The position numbers and the translations under genes were made by a program. From Cognatiyoonia koreensis (lineage in GTDB: Bacteria > Pseudomonadota > Alphaproteobacteria > Rhodobacterales > Rhodobacteraceae), in assembly GCF_900109295.1 (NCBI RefSeq), contig NZ_FOIZ01000002.1, positions 1,109,809-1,173,808 on the forward strand: DNA of 64,000 nucleotides. Direction: 5' to 3'. The notes below the pieces were generated by a model. That model worked only from the letters and a program-made list of their open reading frames with translations. It ran no database searches and was not told where the DNA came from. Below are positions 52,500-62,795 of this stretch, in pieces. The stretch's first letter is position 1. The number at the start of each line of letters is the position of its first letter.

Positions 52500-52769
52500 A
52501 TGGCGAAATTTCAGATCCAGATCCAGAACATCAAAGGCCTGCACGCCCGCGCCTCTGCAAAACTTGTCGAAGTCGTCGAAGCATTTGATGCCACGGCCGT
52601 CGTTTCCAAGGACGGAATGCGGGCCGAGGGCGATAGCATCATGGGCCTTTTGATGTTGGCAGCTACCATCGGAACCTTTATTGAGGTCGAAACAGATGGC
52701 CCAGACGCAGAGGCCCTGGCCGCCGCAATCACCGATCTGGTGAATGACAAATTTGGTGAGGGTGACTGA
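52500..52769 (+). CDS. Phosphocarrier protein HPr
   Basis: This 89-residue protein is the shuttle of the PTS. With the ATG at 52500 as start, the active-site His is residue 15 (NIKGLHARASAKLVEVV) and the kinase target Ser is residue 46 (RAEGDSIMGLLMLAAT). These are the canonical positions, which decides against the GTG at 52494. It can be phosphorylated at His15 by EI and at Ser46 by HprK. EI (ptsP/ptsI) is not in the window. It ends the hprK-rapZ-EIIA-HPr chain. Confidence 0.97.
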   Translation: MAKFQIQIQNIKGLHARASAKLVEVVEAFDATAVVSKDGMRAEGDSIMGLLMLAATIGTFIEVETDGPDAEALAAAITDLVNDKFGEGD

Positions 52770-52802
52770 CTGTCGGGACAGGGCAGAGCAAAGGCGACCC
52801 GA

Positions 52803-53681
52803 TTGACCGAGACCACCAGCGATCGTGTTCCGGACGTGGCGAAACCGACAGGCAAGGCCCATGTGCTGAACCGCGGTGCCCTGACCTATGCCAATACCTT
52901 TGAAAGCCCGATCAAGCGCGGCATCGTCCATGTCATCGAATGGCTGACCGGCAAGGTCACGATCATCAATCTGGTGCGCCGCTTTGAAAAGGGCGGCCCC
53001 TACGAAGGCAGCGCATTCTGGGTTGCCGCGCTCCGGATCATGGGAATCGAAATCACGACGCCCGAGTCCCAGTTGAACAACATCCCAAAGGAAGGCCCCG
53101 TCATCCTTGTCGCCAACCATCCGCACGGCATGGTCGACGGGATGGTTCTGGCCGGGCTGATCGCAAAGCGTCGGGAGGATTACAAAATCCTCACCCGGTC
53201 GTTGTTGACCAATATTGACACTGTCGCCAGCAACTATCTGATCCCGGTGCCATTCCCGCACCAGTCGGATGCACAAAAACAATTTGTCGAGATGCGCAAA
53301 CAGGCGATGGCAGCCCTTGCCGATGGCGGTCTGATCGCCTTGTTTCCATCCGGCGTCGTTGCGTCGTCTGACACGATGTTCGGTCCCGCAATTGAACGTG
53401 AATGGAACGTATTCACCGCCAAGATGATCCGCACGTCCGGCGCGACAGTTGTGCCCTGCTATTTTCCGGGGTCCAATTCGCGCTGGTACCAGATGGCCAA
53501 CCGCATTTCCGCGACCCTGCGCCAATCATTGTTGCTGTTCGAAATCGTGCATGCGCGCAACAAACCGCAAGCTCCGATCGTGGGTGAACCTTTGACGCCG
53601 GACGATATGACCGAACGCCTGAAAGATCCGCGCGCCTTCATGGTCTGGATCCGGGATCTGACGCTATCGCTGAAGGATTAG
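52803..53681 (+). CDS. Lysophospholipid/glycerol-phosphate acyltransferase family protein
   Basis: This 292-residue protein has acyltransferase block I as VANHPHGMVDGMVLAGLIAK (H-x4-D), then GGLIALFPSGVVASSD and FTAKMIRTSGATVVPCYFPG. There is no N-terminal membrane anchor of usual length; the start (TTG at 52803) yields a polar N terminus. The fold fits PlsC/OlsA-like enzymes that acylate lysophosphatidate or lyso-ornithine lipid. It is 33 bp after HPr and probably transcribed with it, although no functional link is established. It converges with the hydroxybutyryl-CoA dehydrogenase gene. Confidence 0.9.
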   Translation: MTETTSDRVPDVAKPTGKAHVLNRGALTYANTFESPIKRGIVHVIEWLTGKVTIINLVRRFEKGGPYEGSAFWVAALRIMGIEITTPESQLNNIPKEGPVILVANHPHGMVDGMVLAGLIAKRREDYKILTRSLLTNIDTVASNYLIPVPFPHQSDAQKQFVEMRKQAMAALADGGLIALFPSGVVASSDTMFGPAIEREWNVFTAKMIRTSGATVVPCYFPGSNSRWYQMANRISATLRQSLLLFEIVHARNKPQAPIVGEPLTPDDMTERLKDPRAFMVWIRDLTLSLKD

Positions 53682-54553
53682 CGCGTCGGCACGGGCACAT
53701 CGCCGCGATAGTCATAAAAACCACGCTTTGATTTGCGGCCAAGCCAGCCAGCTTCGACATATTTGGTCAGCAGTGGGCAGGGGCGGTACTTGGTATCCGC
53801 CAATCCGTCATGCAGCACGTTCATGATCGCCAGACAGGTGTCCAGACCGATGAAATCGGCAAGTTCCAGCGGACCCATCGGGTGGTTCGCGCCCAGTTTC
53901 AGCGAGGTGTCAATCGACTGCACCGACCCAACGCCTTCATAAAGCGTATAAATCGCCTCATTGATCATCGGCATCAGGATGCGGTTGACGATGAAGGCGG
54001 GGAAATCTTCGGACGCCGTTGACGTCTTGCCCAGCTTCTCGACAACGCCCTGACAGGTTTTGAAGGTCGCCTCATCCGTGGCGATCCCGCGGATCAGTTC
54101 GACCAACTGCATCACAGGGACGGGGTTCATGAAGTGGAAGCCCATGAATTTTTCCGGCCGATCCGTGCCAGAGGCCAGACGCGTGATCGAAATCGAAGAC
54201 GTGTTGGATGTGAGGATCGTATCGGGCTTCAGATGCGGGACGAGGTCTTCGAAGATCGCGGTCTTGATCGTCTCGCGCTCTGTTGCGGCTTCGATGATCA
54301 GGTCGGTCTTGCCAAGGTCGATCAGTTTGTCCGTCGTGCCGATGCGCCGCATCGCGTCGTCCTTGGCGCTCTCGGAGATCGCTTCCCTGCCGACCTGCCG
54401 CGTCAGGTTCCGGTCGATCAGTGCGACAGCGGCATCAAGCGCGTCGCGGCTGACGTCGGTCATCAGAACATCGAACCCGGCAAGGGCGAACACATGGGCG
54501 ATGCCATTGCCCATCTGACCTGCTCCGACGATGCCTACACGTTCAATATTCAT
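53678..54553 (-). CDS. 3-hydroxybutyryl-CoA dehydrogenase
   Basis: This 291-residue NAD(P) enzyme has the Rossmann motif VGIVGAGQMGNGIAHVFALA, then TDLIIEAATERETIKTAIF and LTSNTSSISITRLASGTDRP. FMGFHFMNPVPVMQLVELIR carries the catalytic His, followed by the C-terminal GANHPMGPLELADFIGLDTC and TKYVEAGWLGRKSKRGFYDY. It interconverts 3-hydroxybutyryl-CoA and acetoacetyl-CoA in butanoate/PHB metabolism (Hbd/PaaH family). The ATG at 54553 is the family start. With the etfA/etfB genes nearby it forms a fatty-acid/butyrate oxidation neighbourhood. Confidence 0.96.
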   Translation of the reverse strand: MNIERVGIVGAGQMGNGIAHVFALAGFDVLMTDVSRDALDAAVALIDRNLTRQVGREAISESAKDDAMRRIGTTDKLIDLGKTDLIIEAATERETIKTAIFEDLVPHLKPDTILTSNTSSISITRLASGTDRPEKFMGFHFMNPVPVMQLVELIRGIATDEATFKTCQGVVEKLGKTSTASEDFPAFIVNRILMPMINEAIYTLYEGVGSVQSIDTSLKLGANHPMGPLELADFIGLDTCLAIMNVLHDGLADTKYRPCPLLTKYVEAGWLGRKSKRGFYDYRGDVPVPTR

Positions 54554-54718
54554 GGCGCTTTCTCCTGCGGCTTGGCGCACCTTATGCCCGCCTCACATGC
54601 CGCATCAAGCGGTGATGCTTGTTAAAACCTTATTCAACTTCGCACTTTAGCACTTTGGCAATGGCTATCGGTGATTCTGGCTTCAGCAAAAGCAATTAGA
54701 ATCGTTGGAAGCAAGCAG

Positions 54719-55567
54719 ATGAAACATGAAACGATAGATGGCGGCGGGCTTTCCTATGCTCCATGCCGCTACGGTATGTCGCGTATCTTCTTCCGTGGTC
54801 CGCGGCGGCGGCTGGACAGTCCCTACATCGCCTTTATCGGTGGCACGGAAACCTACGGCAAATTCATCGACAGACCGGTGCCCGATCTGGTCGAAAGCGA
54901 AATCCACGAAACCTGCGTAAATTTCGGTTGCGTGAATGGCGGGGTGGATGCGTTCGTCAACGACCCGACGATCATGGCCGCCTGCCATGATGCCGAAGTG
55001 ACCGTGGTCCAGATCATGGGGGCCAACTATCTGTCGAACCGGTTCTATTCCGTGCATCCCCGTCGCAACGATCGCTTCCTGCGCACATCCACCGTGATGC
55101 AGGCCATCTATAACGAGGTTGATTTTTCAGACTTCACCTTCACCCGCCATATGCTCGGCTCGCTTTATGCGCGCTCGCCCGAACGGTTCGATATCGTGGT
55201 GCAGGAACTGCGCGAAGCCTGGGTCGCGCGGATGAAGAACATGCTGGGCCAGATCGGGCAGCGCGTCATCCTGCTGTGGTTTTCCAAGGAAGAACTCAGC
55301 GATAAACCCTGGGATCAGCGCATGAACCCGATGCAGGTTGATCCGCTGTTCATCACCGCATCAATGATCGACGCCCTGCGCAATATCGTCATGGACGTTG
55401 TCGTGGCGAACCCCTCGGATGTGGCCCTGTCCCAAGGGACGAAAGGGATGTTCTACCCGCCGATGCAGGCAAAGGCGGCGTCTGAAATGCTGGGCGTCGC
55501 CTGCCACAAGGAAGCAGCAGCACAGCTTGTGCCGGTCTTGCGCCGCGCCATCGCGACAGGGCGCTGA
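54719..55567 (+). CDS. DUF6473 family protein
   Basis: This 282-residue protein fits the DUF6473 family seen in Rhodobacterales: GGLSYAPCRYGMSRIFFRGP, YIAFIGGTETYGKFIDRP, LVESEIHETCVNFGCVNGGV, VVQIMGANYLSNRFYSVHPR and MKNMLGQIGQRVILLWFSKE. The GGTETYGKF and GCVNGG elements resemble a GDSL/SGNH-like hydrolase or sulfotransferase-associated fold, but catalytic residues are not certain. The ATG at 54719 has GGAAGCAG upstream. An intrinsic terminator follows. Confidence 0.85.
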   Translation: MKHETIDGGGLSYAPCRYGMSRIFFRGPRRRLDSPYIAFIGGTETYGKFIDRPVPDLVESEIHETCVNFGCVNGGVDAFVNDPTIMAACHDAEVTVVQIMGANYLSNRFYSVHPRRNDRFLRTSTVMQAIYNEVDFSDFTFTRHMLGSLYARSPERFDIVVQELREAWVARMKNMLGQIGQRVILLWFSKEELSDKPWDQRMNPMQVDPLFITASMIDALRNIVMDVVVANPSDVALSQGTKGMFYPPMQAKAASEMLGVACHKEAAAQLVPVLRRAIATGR

Positions 55568-55575
55568 AACGTAAG

Positions 55576-55600
55576 AAGGCCCGCGCTTGGCGGGCCTTTT
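55576..55600 (+). terminator. Intrinsic terminator after the DUF6473 gene
   Basis: AAGGCCCGC (55576-55584) pairs with GCGGGCCTT (55590-55598), followed by TTC. It lies between two convergent genes and could serve both, although the T-run favours the plus strand. Confidence 0.78.
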
Positions 55601-55621
55601 CACGAATAGATAGGGGGCAGC

Positions 55622-56551
55622 TTAGCCAAGCTTGCTTGTCAGCTCCGGCACAGCCTCGAACAGGTCAGCCACTAGGCCAAAATCCGCGACCTGAAAGATC
55701 GGTGCTTCCTCGTCCTTGTTGATGGCAACGATGACCTTGGAATCCTTCATCCCGGCTAGGTGCTGGATCGCACCCGAAATGCCGACGGCGATATACAGAT
55801 CAGGGGCGACGACCTTACCGGTCTGCCCAACCTGCCAGTCGTTCGGCGCATAGCCGGAATCGACCGCAGCGCGCGATGCACCGACAGCCGCGTTCAGCTT
55901 GTCTGCCAAACCTTCGATCAGTTTAAAATCATCTTCGGACCCGACACCGCGCCCACCAGACACAACGACACCGGCCGATGTCAGTTCGGGACGATCGCTG
56001 GCAGCAACCTTGTCCTCGACCCATGACGAAAGACCCGGATCAGCAGGTGCACCGATCATGTCGACTGCGGCAGAACCGCCCAGTTCGGCCGCATCGTAAC
56101 CAGCAGTCCGGATCGTCATGACCTTGGTCGCGTCAGTCGATTTGACTGTCTGGATCGCGTTACCTGCATAGATCGGACGCTCGAACGTGTCGGCATCAAT
56201 GATGGCCGTCACTTCGGAAATCACCTGCGTGTCCAGCAAGGCTGCGACGCGGGGCATGATGTTCTTGGCGTCGGTCGTGCCGGGGGCCACGATGTGGCTG
56301 TAATCACCGGCAAGTGAAACGATCAGGTCTGCGGAAGGCTCTGCCAGTTGGTGGCCCAGCACGGCGTCTTCGGCGCACAGCACCTTGGCGACACCGCTGA
56401 TCTTTGCGGCCTCATCTGCGGCCCCTTTGGAATTCGCACCAACGCAAAGCACTGTCACCTCGCCCAGCGCCTGCGCGGCCGTCACGGCCTTGGCTGTGGC
56501 ATCAACAGACAGTTCGCCCGCATTCACATCAGCAATCAGAAGAACAGCCAT
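55622..56551 (-). CDS. etfA: Electron transfer flavoprotein alpha subunit
   Basis: This 309-residue subunit has an N-terminal domain ([20 protein letters not shown]) and the FAD-binding C-terminal half with [20 protein letters not shown] and [40 protein letters not shown] and [20 protein letters not shown] complete the signature. With EtfB it carries electrons from acyl-CoA dehydrogenases (one is encoded at 43959) to ETF:ubiquinone oxidoreductase. The start overlaps the etfB stop by 1 bp (TAATG). Confidence 0.98.
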   Translation of the reverse strand: MAVLLIADVNAGELSVDATAKAVTAAQALGEVTVLCVGANSKGAADEAAKISGVAKVLCAEDAVLGHQLAEPSADLIVSLAGDYSHIVAPGTTDAKNIMPRVAALLDTQVISEVTAIIDADTFERPIYAGNAIQTVKSTDATKVMTIRTAGYDAAELGGSAAVDMIGAPADPGLSSWVEDKVAASDRPELTSAGVVVSGGRGVGSEDDFKLIEGLADKLNAAVGASRAAVDSGYAPNDWQVGQTGKVVAPDLYIAVGISGAIQHLAGMKDSKVIVAINKDEEAPIFQVADFGLVADLFEAVPELTSKLG

Positions 56552-57309
56552 TATACAGCCCCCACTTCTTTGAGTTTTTCGACAAGTTCATCAACCGATC
56601 CGACTATGATACCGGCCTTGCGGGCCTCAGGCTCGGTTGTTTTGACGATGGTCAGGCGTGGCGTGACATCGACGCCGTAATCGGCAGGTGTCTTTTCATC
56701 CAAAGGCTTTTTCTTGGCCTTCATGATGTTTGGCAGCGACGCATAGCGGGGTTCGTTCAAACGCAGGTCGACCGTTACAATCGTCGGCATCTTTGCCTTG
56801 ATCGTTTGCAAGCCGCCATCGACTTCGCGGGTGACGACAGCATGCTCGCCCTCGATCTCTACCTCGGACGCAAAGGTCGCCTGCGACCAGCCCAGCAGGG
56901 CCGCCAGCATCTGACCGGTTGCGTTCATATCGTTGTCGATTGCCTGCTTGCCGCACAGCACAAGGCCGGGCTGCTCTTCATCGACGATCGCCTTCAGGAT
57001 CTTCGCAACGGCAAGTGGTTCGATATCCGTGTGGACGTCGTCGGTTGCAACAACAAGGATCGCGCGGTCCGCGCCCATCGCCAGCGCCGTGCGCAGCGTT
57101 TCCTGGTTCTGTTTCACGCCAATGGATACGGCGATGACTTCTTCGGCCTTACCGGCTTCGCGCAGACGGATCGCTTCTTCGACTGCGATTTCGTCGAACG
57201 GGTTCATCGACATTTTGACGTTCGCAAGATCGACACCGCTGCCATCCGCTTTGACACGGACCTTCACGTTGTAGTCGATCACACGCTTGACGGGTACGAG
57301 GACCTTCAT
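56551..57309 (-). CDS. etfB: Electron transfer flavoprotein beta subunit
   Basis: This 252-residue subunit starts [20 protein letters not shown] and includes [40 protein letters not shown] and [20 protein letters not shown], the AMP-binding region. The signature [20 protein letters not shown] and a C-terminal [19 protein letters not shown] follow. It pairs with EtfA. The ATG at 57309 is the conserved start; the longer frame to 57360 is unsupported. The 151-bp region upstream holds the promoter and a short hairpin from the preceding gene. Confidence 0.98.
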   Translation of the reverse strand: MKVLVPVKRVIDYNVKVRVKADGSGVDLANVKMSMNPFDEIAVEEAIRLREAGKAEEVIAVSIGVKQNQETLRTALAMGADRAILVVATDDVHTDIEPLAVAKILKAIVDEEQPGLVLCGKQAIDNDMNATGQMLAALLGWSQATFASEVEIEGEHAVVTREVDGGLQTIKAKMPTIVTVDLRLNEPRYASLPNIMKAKKKPLDEKTPADYGVDVTPRLTIVKTTEPEARKAGIIVGSVDELVEKLKEVGAV

Positions 57310-57411
57310 TGGCGCAGTTCTCCCATTGATACGCAACATTCTTCCGTCACCGCATAGCAATCATGACGTGTCAGTGACAGTGCAAAATCGACGCGGGGCA
57401 GCACACCGACG

Positions 57412-57427
57412 CCACGTTTTCACGTGG
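57412..57427 (-). other. Small hairpin after the adenosyltransferase gene
   Basis: CCACGT (57412-57417)/ACGTGG (57422-57427) on the minus strand gives a 6-bp stem closed by a GAAA tetraloop. It lies in the gap between the adenosyltransferase stop and etfB. It has no U-run, so it may be an mRNA stabiliser or weak terminator. Confidence 0.4.
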
Positions 57428-57460
57428 GCTGCTGTGAAATGGGCAGGATCGGACTTTGGA

Positions 57461-58033
57461 TCAGCGATTTGCGCCGGGCACCCACAGGACATCGTCCTTG
57501 CCGTTGTCGTTGGCAATGCGGCTGGCCTGAAAGAACCAGTCCGACAAGCGGTTCAGGTATTTCACCCCGACCGGATTGATCGACTCGACAGTGCCCAGTT
57601 CGACGGACAGGCGTTCAGCGCGGCGCGCAACAGTCCGGCACAGGTGCAGATGGGCGGCAAGAGCCGACCCGCCGGGCAGGATAAAGCTTTTGAGCGGTGC
57701 AACTGCCTTTGTCATGGCGTCCAGTTCCGATTCAAGCCGGTCGATCTGCCCTTCGCTCATGCGTAGCACGGGATATTCAGACTCGCCGTCCTTTTCCATG
57801 TCGGGGCGGCACAGGTCGGCCCCAAGATCGAACAGATCGTTCTGGATCATCGACAGTTGCTTGTCGATGTCGCCGGTCGCGTGCAGCCGGGCCATGCCGA
57901 CCGTGGCGTTCAATTCGTCCACCGTCCCATAGCTTTCGACGCGCAGCGAATGTTTGGCGACACGGCTCCCGTTGCCAAGCGCGGTTTCACCTGCATCGCC
58001 GGTTTTTGTGTAAATCTTGTTCAGTACGACCAT
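57461..58033 (-). CDS. Cob(I)yrinic acid a,c-diamide adenosyltransferase (PduO type)
   Basis: This 190-residue enzyme adds the adenosyl group to cobalamin. Signatures are MVVLNKIYTKTGDAGETALG, with the ATP-binding TKTGD-x-G-x-T pattern, SYGTVDELNATVGMARL, LFDLGADLCRPDMEKDGE and FILPGGSALAAHLHLCRTVA with ARRAE and VKYLNRLSDWFFQASR. It probably supplies adenosylcobalamin for B12-dependent mutases. It begins the minus-strand group with the HIG1-like gene 6 bp upstream. Confidence 0.97.
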   Translation of the reverse strand: MVVLNKIYTKTGDAGETALGNGSRVAKHSLRVESYGTVDELNATVGMARLHATGDIDKQLSMIQNDLFDLGADLCRPDMEKDGESEYPVLRMSEGQIDRLESELDAMTKAVAPLKSFILPGGSALAAHLHLCRTVARRAERLSVELGTVESINPVGVKYLNRLSDWFFQASRIANDNGKDDVLWVPGANR

Positions 58034-58039
58034 CTAAAT

Positions 58040-58243
58040 TCAGGCTCCACGTCGGATATAGACAAACAGAAGGATCAGCAGGATCGCGATGAACTGCGCG
58101 CCGATCCGCCAGCGCATGATCTTGTTGGCGTTCCTGCGGTTGAATTCGCCGCCTTTGCCAAAGGTACCGATGCCGAACAGCATAATGGCAGCGACCGCGA
58201 CAACAGCGATCAGGACGAGGATGAAGAGAGGGTCTTGAAACAT
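58040..58243 (-). CDS. HIG1-like twin transmembrane protein (67 aa)
   Basis: Two hydrophobic helices are visible, PLFILVLIAVVAVAAIMLFG (about 5-25) and IGAQFIAILLILLFVYI (about 47-63), separated by GGEFNRRNANKIMRWR. The R-R-x-x-N-K-x-M-R-x-R core before the second helix fits the HIG1 hypoxia-induced domain, found in respiratory-chain assembly factors. AAGGACTG lies before the ATG at 58243. It is likely co-transcribed with the adenosyltransferase gene 6 bp downstream. Confidence 0.8.
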   Translation of the reverse strand: MFQDPLFILVLIAVVAVAAIMLFGIGTFGKGGEFNRRNANKIMRWRIGAQFIAILLILLFVYIRRGA

Positions 58244-58302
58244 GGGGCAGTCCTTTGATCCGGTCCTTGGCGATGTAGCGGCGACCTGCGCAAAGGAAAG
58301 CG

Positions 58303-59130
58303 CTAGTTTTTCGCCGCGACCCAATCAAGCATGCGCGTGGGAAGGATTCGCCGCAAGGTGCCCATCAGATAGGTCGGGAAGGTCACGTAATAACGCGGCT
58401 TCGGGTTTTTCGCCGTCAGCGCCTTGATCAGCTTGCGGGTAACCGCTTCTGCGGGCAGTTCGAACTGGTCAGGGCCAGAGTCCTCGTAAAGCCGTTTGCG
58501 CAACGCCCCGTACTGCGGTTTGCGCGCGGAATTTTCCCAGTCGATCCACCGTTCGAAATGCGGAATCGCATTCTGGCGGATGTCGGATGTGATCGGTCCC
58601 GGCGCAATCAGGATCACCTTGATCCCCGTGTCCGCCATTTCCAGCCGCAATACGTCCGTCAGCCCTTCCAACGCGAATTTCGTCGCCACATAGGCCCCGC
58701 GCCATTTCAGACCGACCATCCCCAGCACCGAGGAATTGTTGATGATCCGACCGTGTCCTTGCTTTCGCATCACCGGAATGACCAACGCAGTCAGCTCGTG
58801 CAGGCCGAAAACATTCGTTTCAAAGATTTCCTGCAATGCACCACGAGGCAGGTCTTCGACCGCACCGGGGCAGGCATAGGCACCATTGTTGAACAGCGCG
58901 TCAAGCGTGCCGCCCGTGGCCTCAAGCACTTCGGCCAGACCGTTCATCATCGTGTCGGTGTCCGTATAGTCGATCAGCGGGCTTTCAAAGCCTTCGCTTT
59001 GCAGCCGCGCGCAGTCTTCGGCCCGTCGGCAACTTGCGAAGACTCGCCAGCCCTGGGCACGCATCCCAAGTGCTGCGTCATAGCCGATACCGGACGAACA
59101 GCCGGTGATGAGAATGGATTTTTCTGTCAT
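58303..59130 (-). CDS. Short-chain dehydrogenase/reductase
   Basis: This 275-residue SDR has the cofactor loop SILITGCSSGIGYDAALGMR (T-G-x3-G-x-G). ALFNNGAYACPGAVEDLPRG follows, then the catalytic Ser in RIINNSSVLGMVGLKWRGAY with Y-x3-K in AYVATKFALEGL, and KVILIAPGPITSDIRQ. The NNGAYACPGAVED form is typical of oxidoreductases annotated as retinol-dehydrogenase-like or YbbO-like. The substrate is unknown. It follows the SH3 protein gene by 45 bp on the same strand. Confidence 0.92.
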   Translation of the reverse strand: MTEKSILITGCSSGIGYDAALGMRAQGWRVFASCRRAEDCARLQSEGFESPLIDYTDTDTMMNGLAEVLEATGGTLDALFNNGAYACPGAVEDLPRGALQEIFETNVFGLHELTALVIPVMRKQGHGRIINNSSVLGMVGLKWRGAYVATKFALEGLTDVLRLEMADTGIKVILIAPGPITSDIRQNAIPHFERWIDWENSARKPQYGALRKRLYEDSGPDQFELPAEAVTRKLIKALTAKNPKPRYYVTFPTYLMGTLRRILPTRMLDWVAAKN

Positions 59131-59175
59131 GGCCGCTTCGTGCAGCTTCGCAATCAAAAGGGCAAGCCCCTTCGA

Positions 59176-59676
59176 TCAGCCATCGCTCAGCAACCGCTCA
59201 GCCATCCAGCCGATCTGGCCGGTGTCACTGATCCGCACACGTGCCCAACCGTCGGCATTCACCTCGATTACCTCGGTTTGTGTGCCACCATCCAGCGTAT
59301 CAAGCACGGCATAGGTCGTGCCGGGGCCGGCGCGCATGTTCACGCGGCTGCTGCCAACCAGACGCAGGTCAAGCGGCTCTGGTTCTGTGACGGCAATCTC
59401 GACTGGCGCGGGGGCGGGCTCGGCCTCTTCTTCGACCACTTCAGCGACCGCCTGCAGGATTTCAGCCTCCGGGACAGGGGTCGGCTCCGGTTCAGCGGCC
59501 ACGTTGACAAGTGTTGCATTGCTGGCCCGGGTCACTTCGGGGGCAGGTGCCTCTTCAATCACCTCGGCCGTCGCGACCTGCGTGATCCGGCTTTCCGGTA
59601 CGAAATCGGAACCGCCTGACAGCTCGTAGAATGCGAGTCCGAGAATCAGAAAAGTTCCAACGATAAGCTTGCCCAT
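59176..59676 (-). CDS. Bacterial SH3 domain protein with membrane anchor
   Basis: This is a 166-residue protein. A short N-terminal hydrophobic segment (MGKLIVGTFLILGLAFYEL) acts as an anchor or signal. A long Ala/Pro/Glu/Val-rich spacer at about 30-105 (for example EPEPTPVPEAEILQAV) follows. A C-terminal SH3b domain at about 108-164 reads SSRVNMRAGPGTTYAVLDTL, then GTQTEVIEVNADGWARVR and GQIGWMAERLLSDG. SH3b domains bind peptidoglycan or peptides; the acidic linker probably spans the periplasm. The ATG at 59676 has GGGGGCC upstream; longer frames are spurious. Confidence 0.85.
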   Translation of the reverse strand: MGKLIVGTFLILGLAFYELSGGSDFVPESRITQVATAEVIEEAPAPEVTRASNATLVNVAAEPEPTPVPEAEILQAVAEVVEEEAEPAPAPVEIAVTEPEPLDLRLVGSSRVNMRAGPGTTYAVLDTLDGGTQTEVIEVNADGWARVRISDTGQIGWMAERLLSDG

Positions 59677-59827
59677 AAGGCCCCCTGGTGAGTCTTGCTT
59701 TGAATTTTGGCGCGTGCAGCGTCTACAGATTACCTGAAACAAGGTAACAATTGAGGGGGAAAAATGTTCCCTGTCGCGTCCTGTGTCGCCTTTACCCCAT
59801 TCGCACGCTCGGCTACACCAAATCGAA

Positions 59828-62164
<2,337 letters not shown>

Positions 62165-62215
62165 CCGCGACGGGCTTGGCCTGTCTGACCAGTCAAACTG
62201 GCCTTGCGCGCAAAT

Positions 62216-62248
62216 GTGGTGCACGCGTGGTGCACGCCCTGTGCACGC
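62216..62248. repeat. Three-unit 11-bp tandem repeat with GTGCAC cores
   Basis: GTGGTGCACGC (62216-62226), GTGGTGCACGC (62227-62237) and CCTGTGCACGC (62238-62248) follow directly one after another. Each carries a GTGCAC palindrome at one-helical-turn spacing. It lies between the convergent ends of parC and the VOC gene. Confidence 0.7.
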
Positions 62249-62265
62249 GGCGTGACACCCGATTT

Positions 62266-62637
62266 TCAGCGGTGCTGGTCGATCAGGATCGCATGTCCGT
62301 CAGGGTCGATCAGGGTGATATAGGCCGGGCCTGACGTGCTGTCGTCGCAGGTCGTTATCAACTCGACGCCCTTTTCCTGCAGGTGTTTCTGGATCTCGCG
62401 GACATCATCAAACGGGTCGACGTTCTTGGCGTCCTGGCTCCAGCCGGGGTTGAAGGTCAGTGTTGTCCTGTCGATATGACCTTTGAACAGACCGATGAGC
62501 GTATCGCCGTTCTTCATGATCAGGTAATTATGTTCCGGATTGCCGGCAAAGGTTTCAAAGCCCAGTTTTTTATAGAAATTCTCGCTTACATCGAGGTTTT
62601 CGACATTCAGGCTGATCGAAAAAGCTCCCAGTTTCAT
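62266..62637 (-). CDS. VOC (glyoxalase/bleomycin-resistance) family protein
   Basis: This 123-residue protein starts MKLGAFSISLNVENLDVSEN with a strong AGGAGGA ribosome site, and contains FYKKLGFETFAGNPEHNYLI, DTLIGLFKGHIDRTTLTFNP and PAYITLIDPDGHAILIDQ. This is the beta-alpha-beta-beta-beta vicinal oxygen chelate fold of a single-domain or two-half protein. Function is not identified; metal ligands are not clearly conserved. In-frame starts upstream run across an interspersed repeat and are rejected. Confidence 0.9.
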   Translation of the reverse strand: MKLGAFSISLNVENLDVSENFYKKLGFETFAGNPEHNYLIMKNGDTLIGLFKGHIDRTTLTFNPGWSQDAKNVDPFDDVREIQKHLQEKGVELITTCDDSTSGPAYITLIDPDGHAILIDQHR

Positions 62638-62649
62638 TATCTTTCCTCC

Positions 62650-62687
62650 TATCATCTTGCCGGAAATACTCCCCCCGGAGGGTCCGC
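62650..62687 (-). repeat. Short interspersed repeat, copy 3
   Basis: TATCATCTTGCCGGAAATAC, followed by TCCCCCCGGAGG, matches copy 2 (41745-41782) at about 31 of 38 positions, including CGGAGG. It begins directly upstream of the ribosome site of the VOC gene and lies between it and the tuf promoter region. Confidence 0.65.
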
Positions 62688-62795
62688 AGTGTCTATCATA
62701 ACACAATCGCTTGATTTCCACGCCAATCCGCAATACATCGCCCGCGATGTTTCAATCCGGGCGCGCTAAGTCCCCAAAACAAAAGGTGCCTCTTC

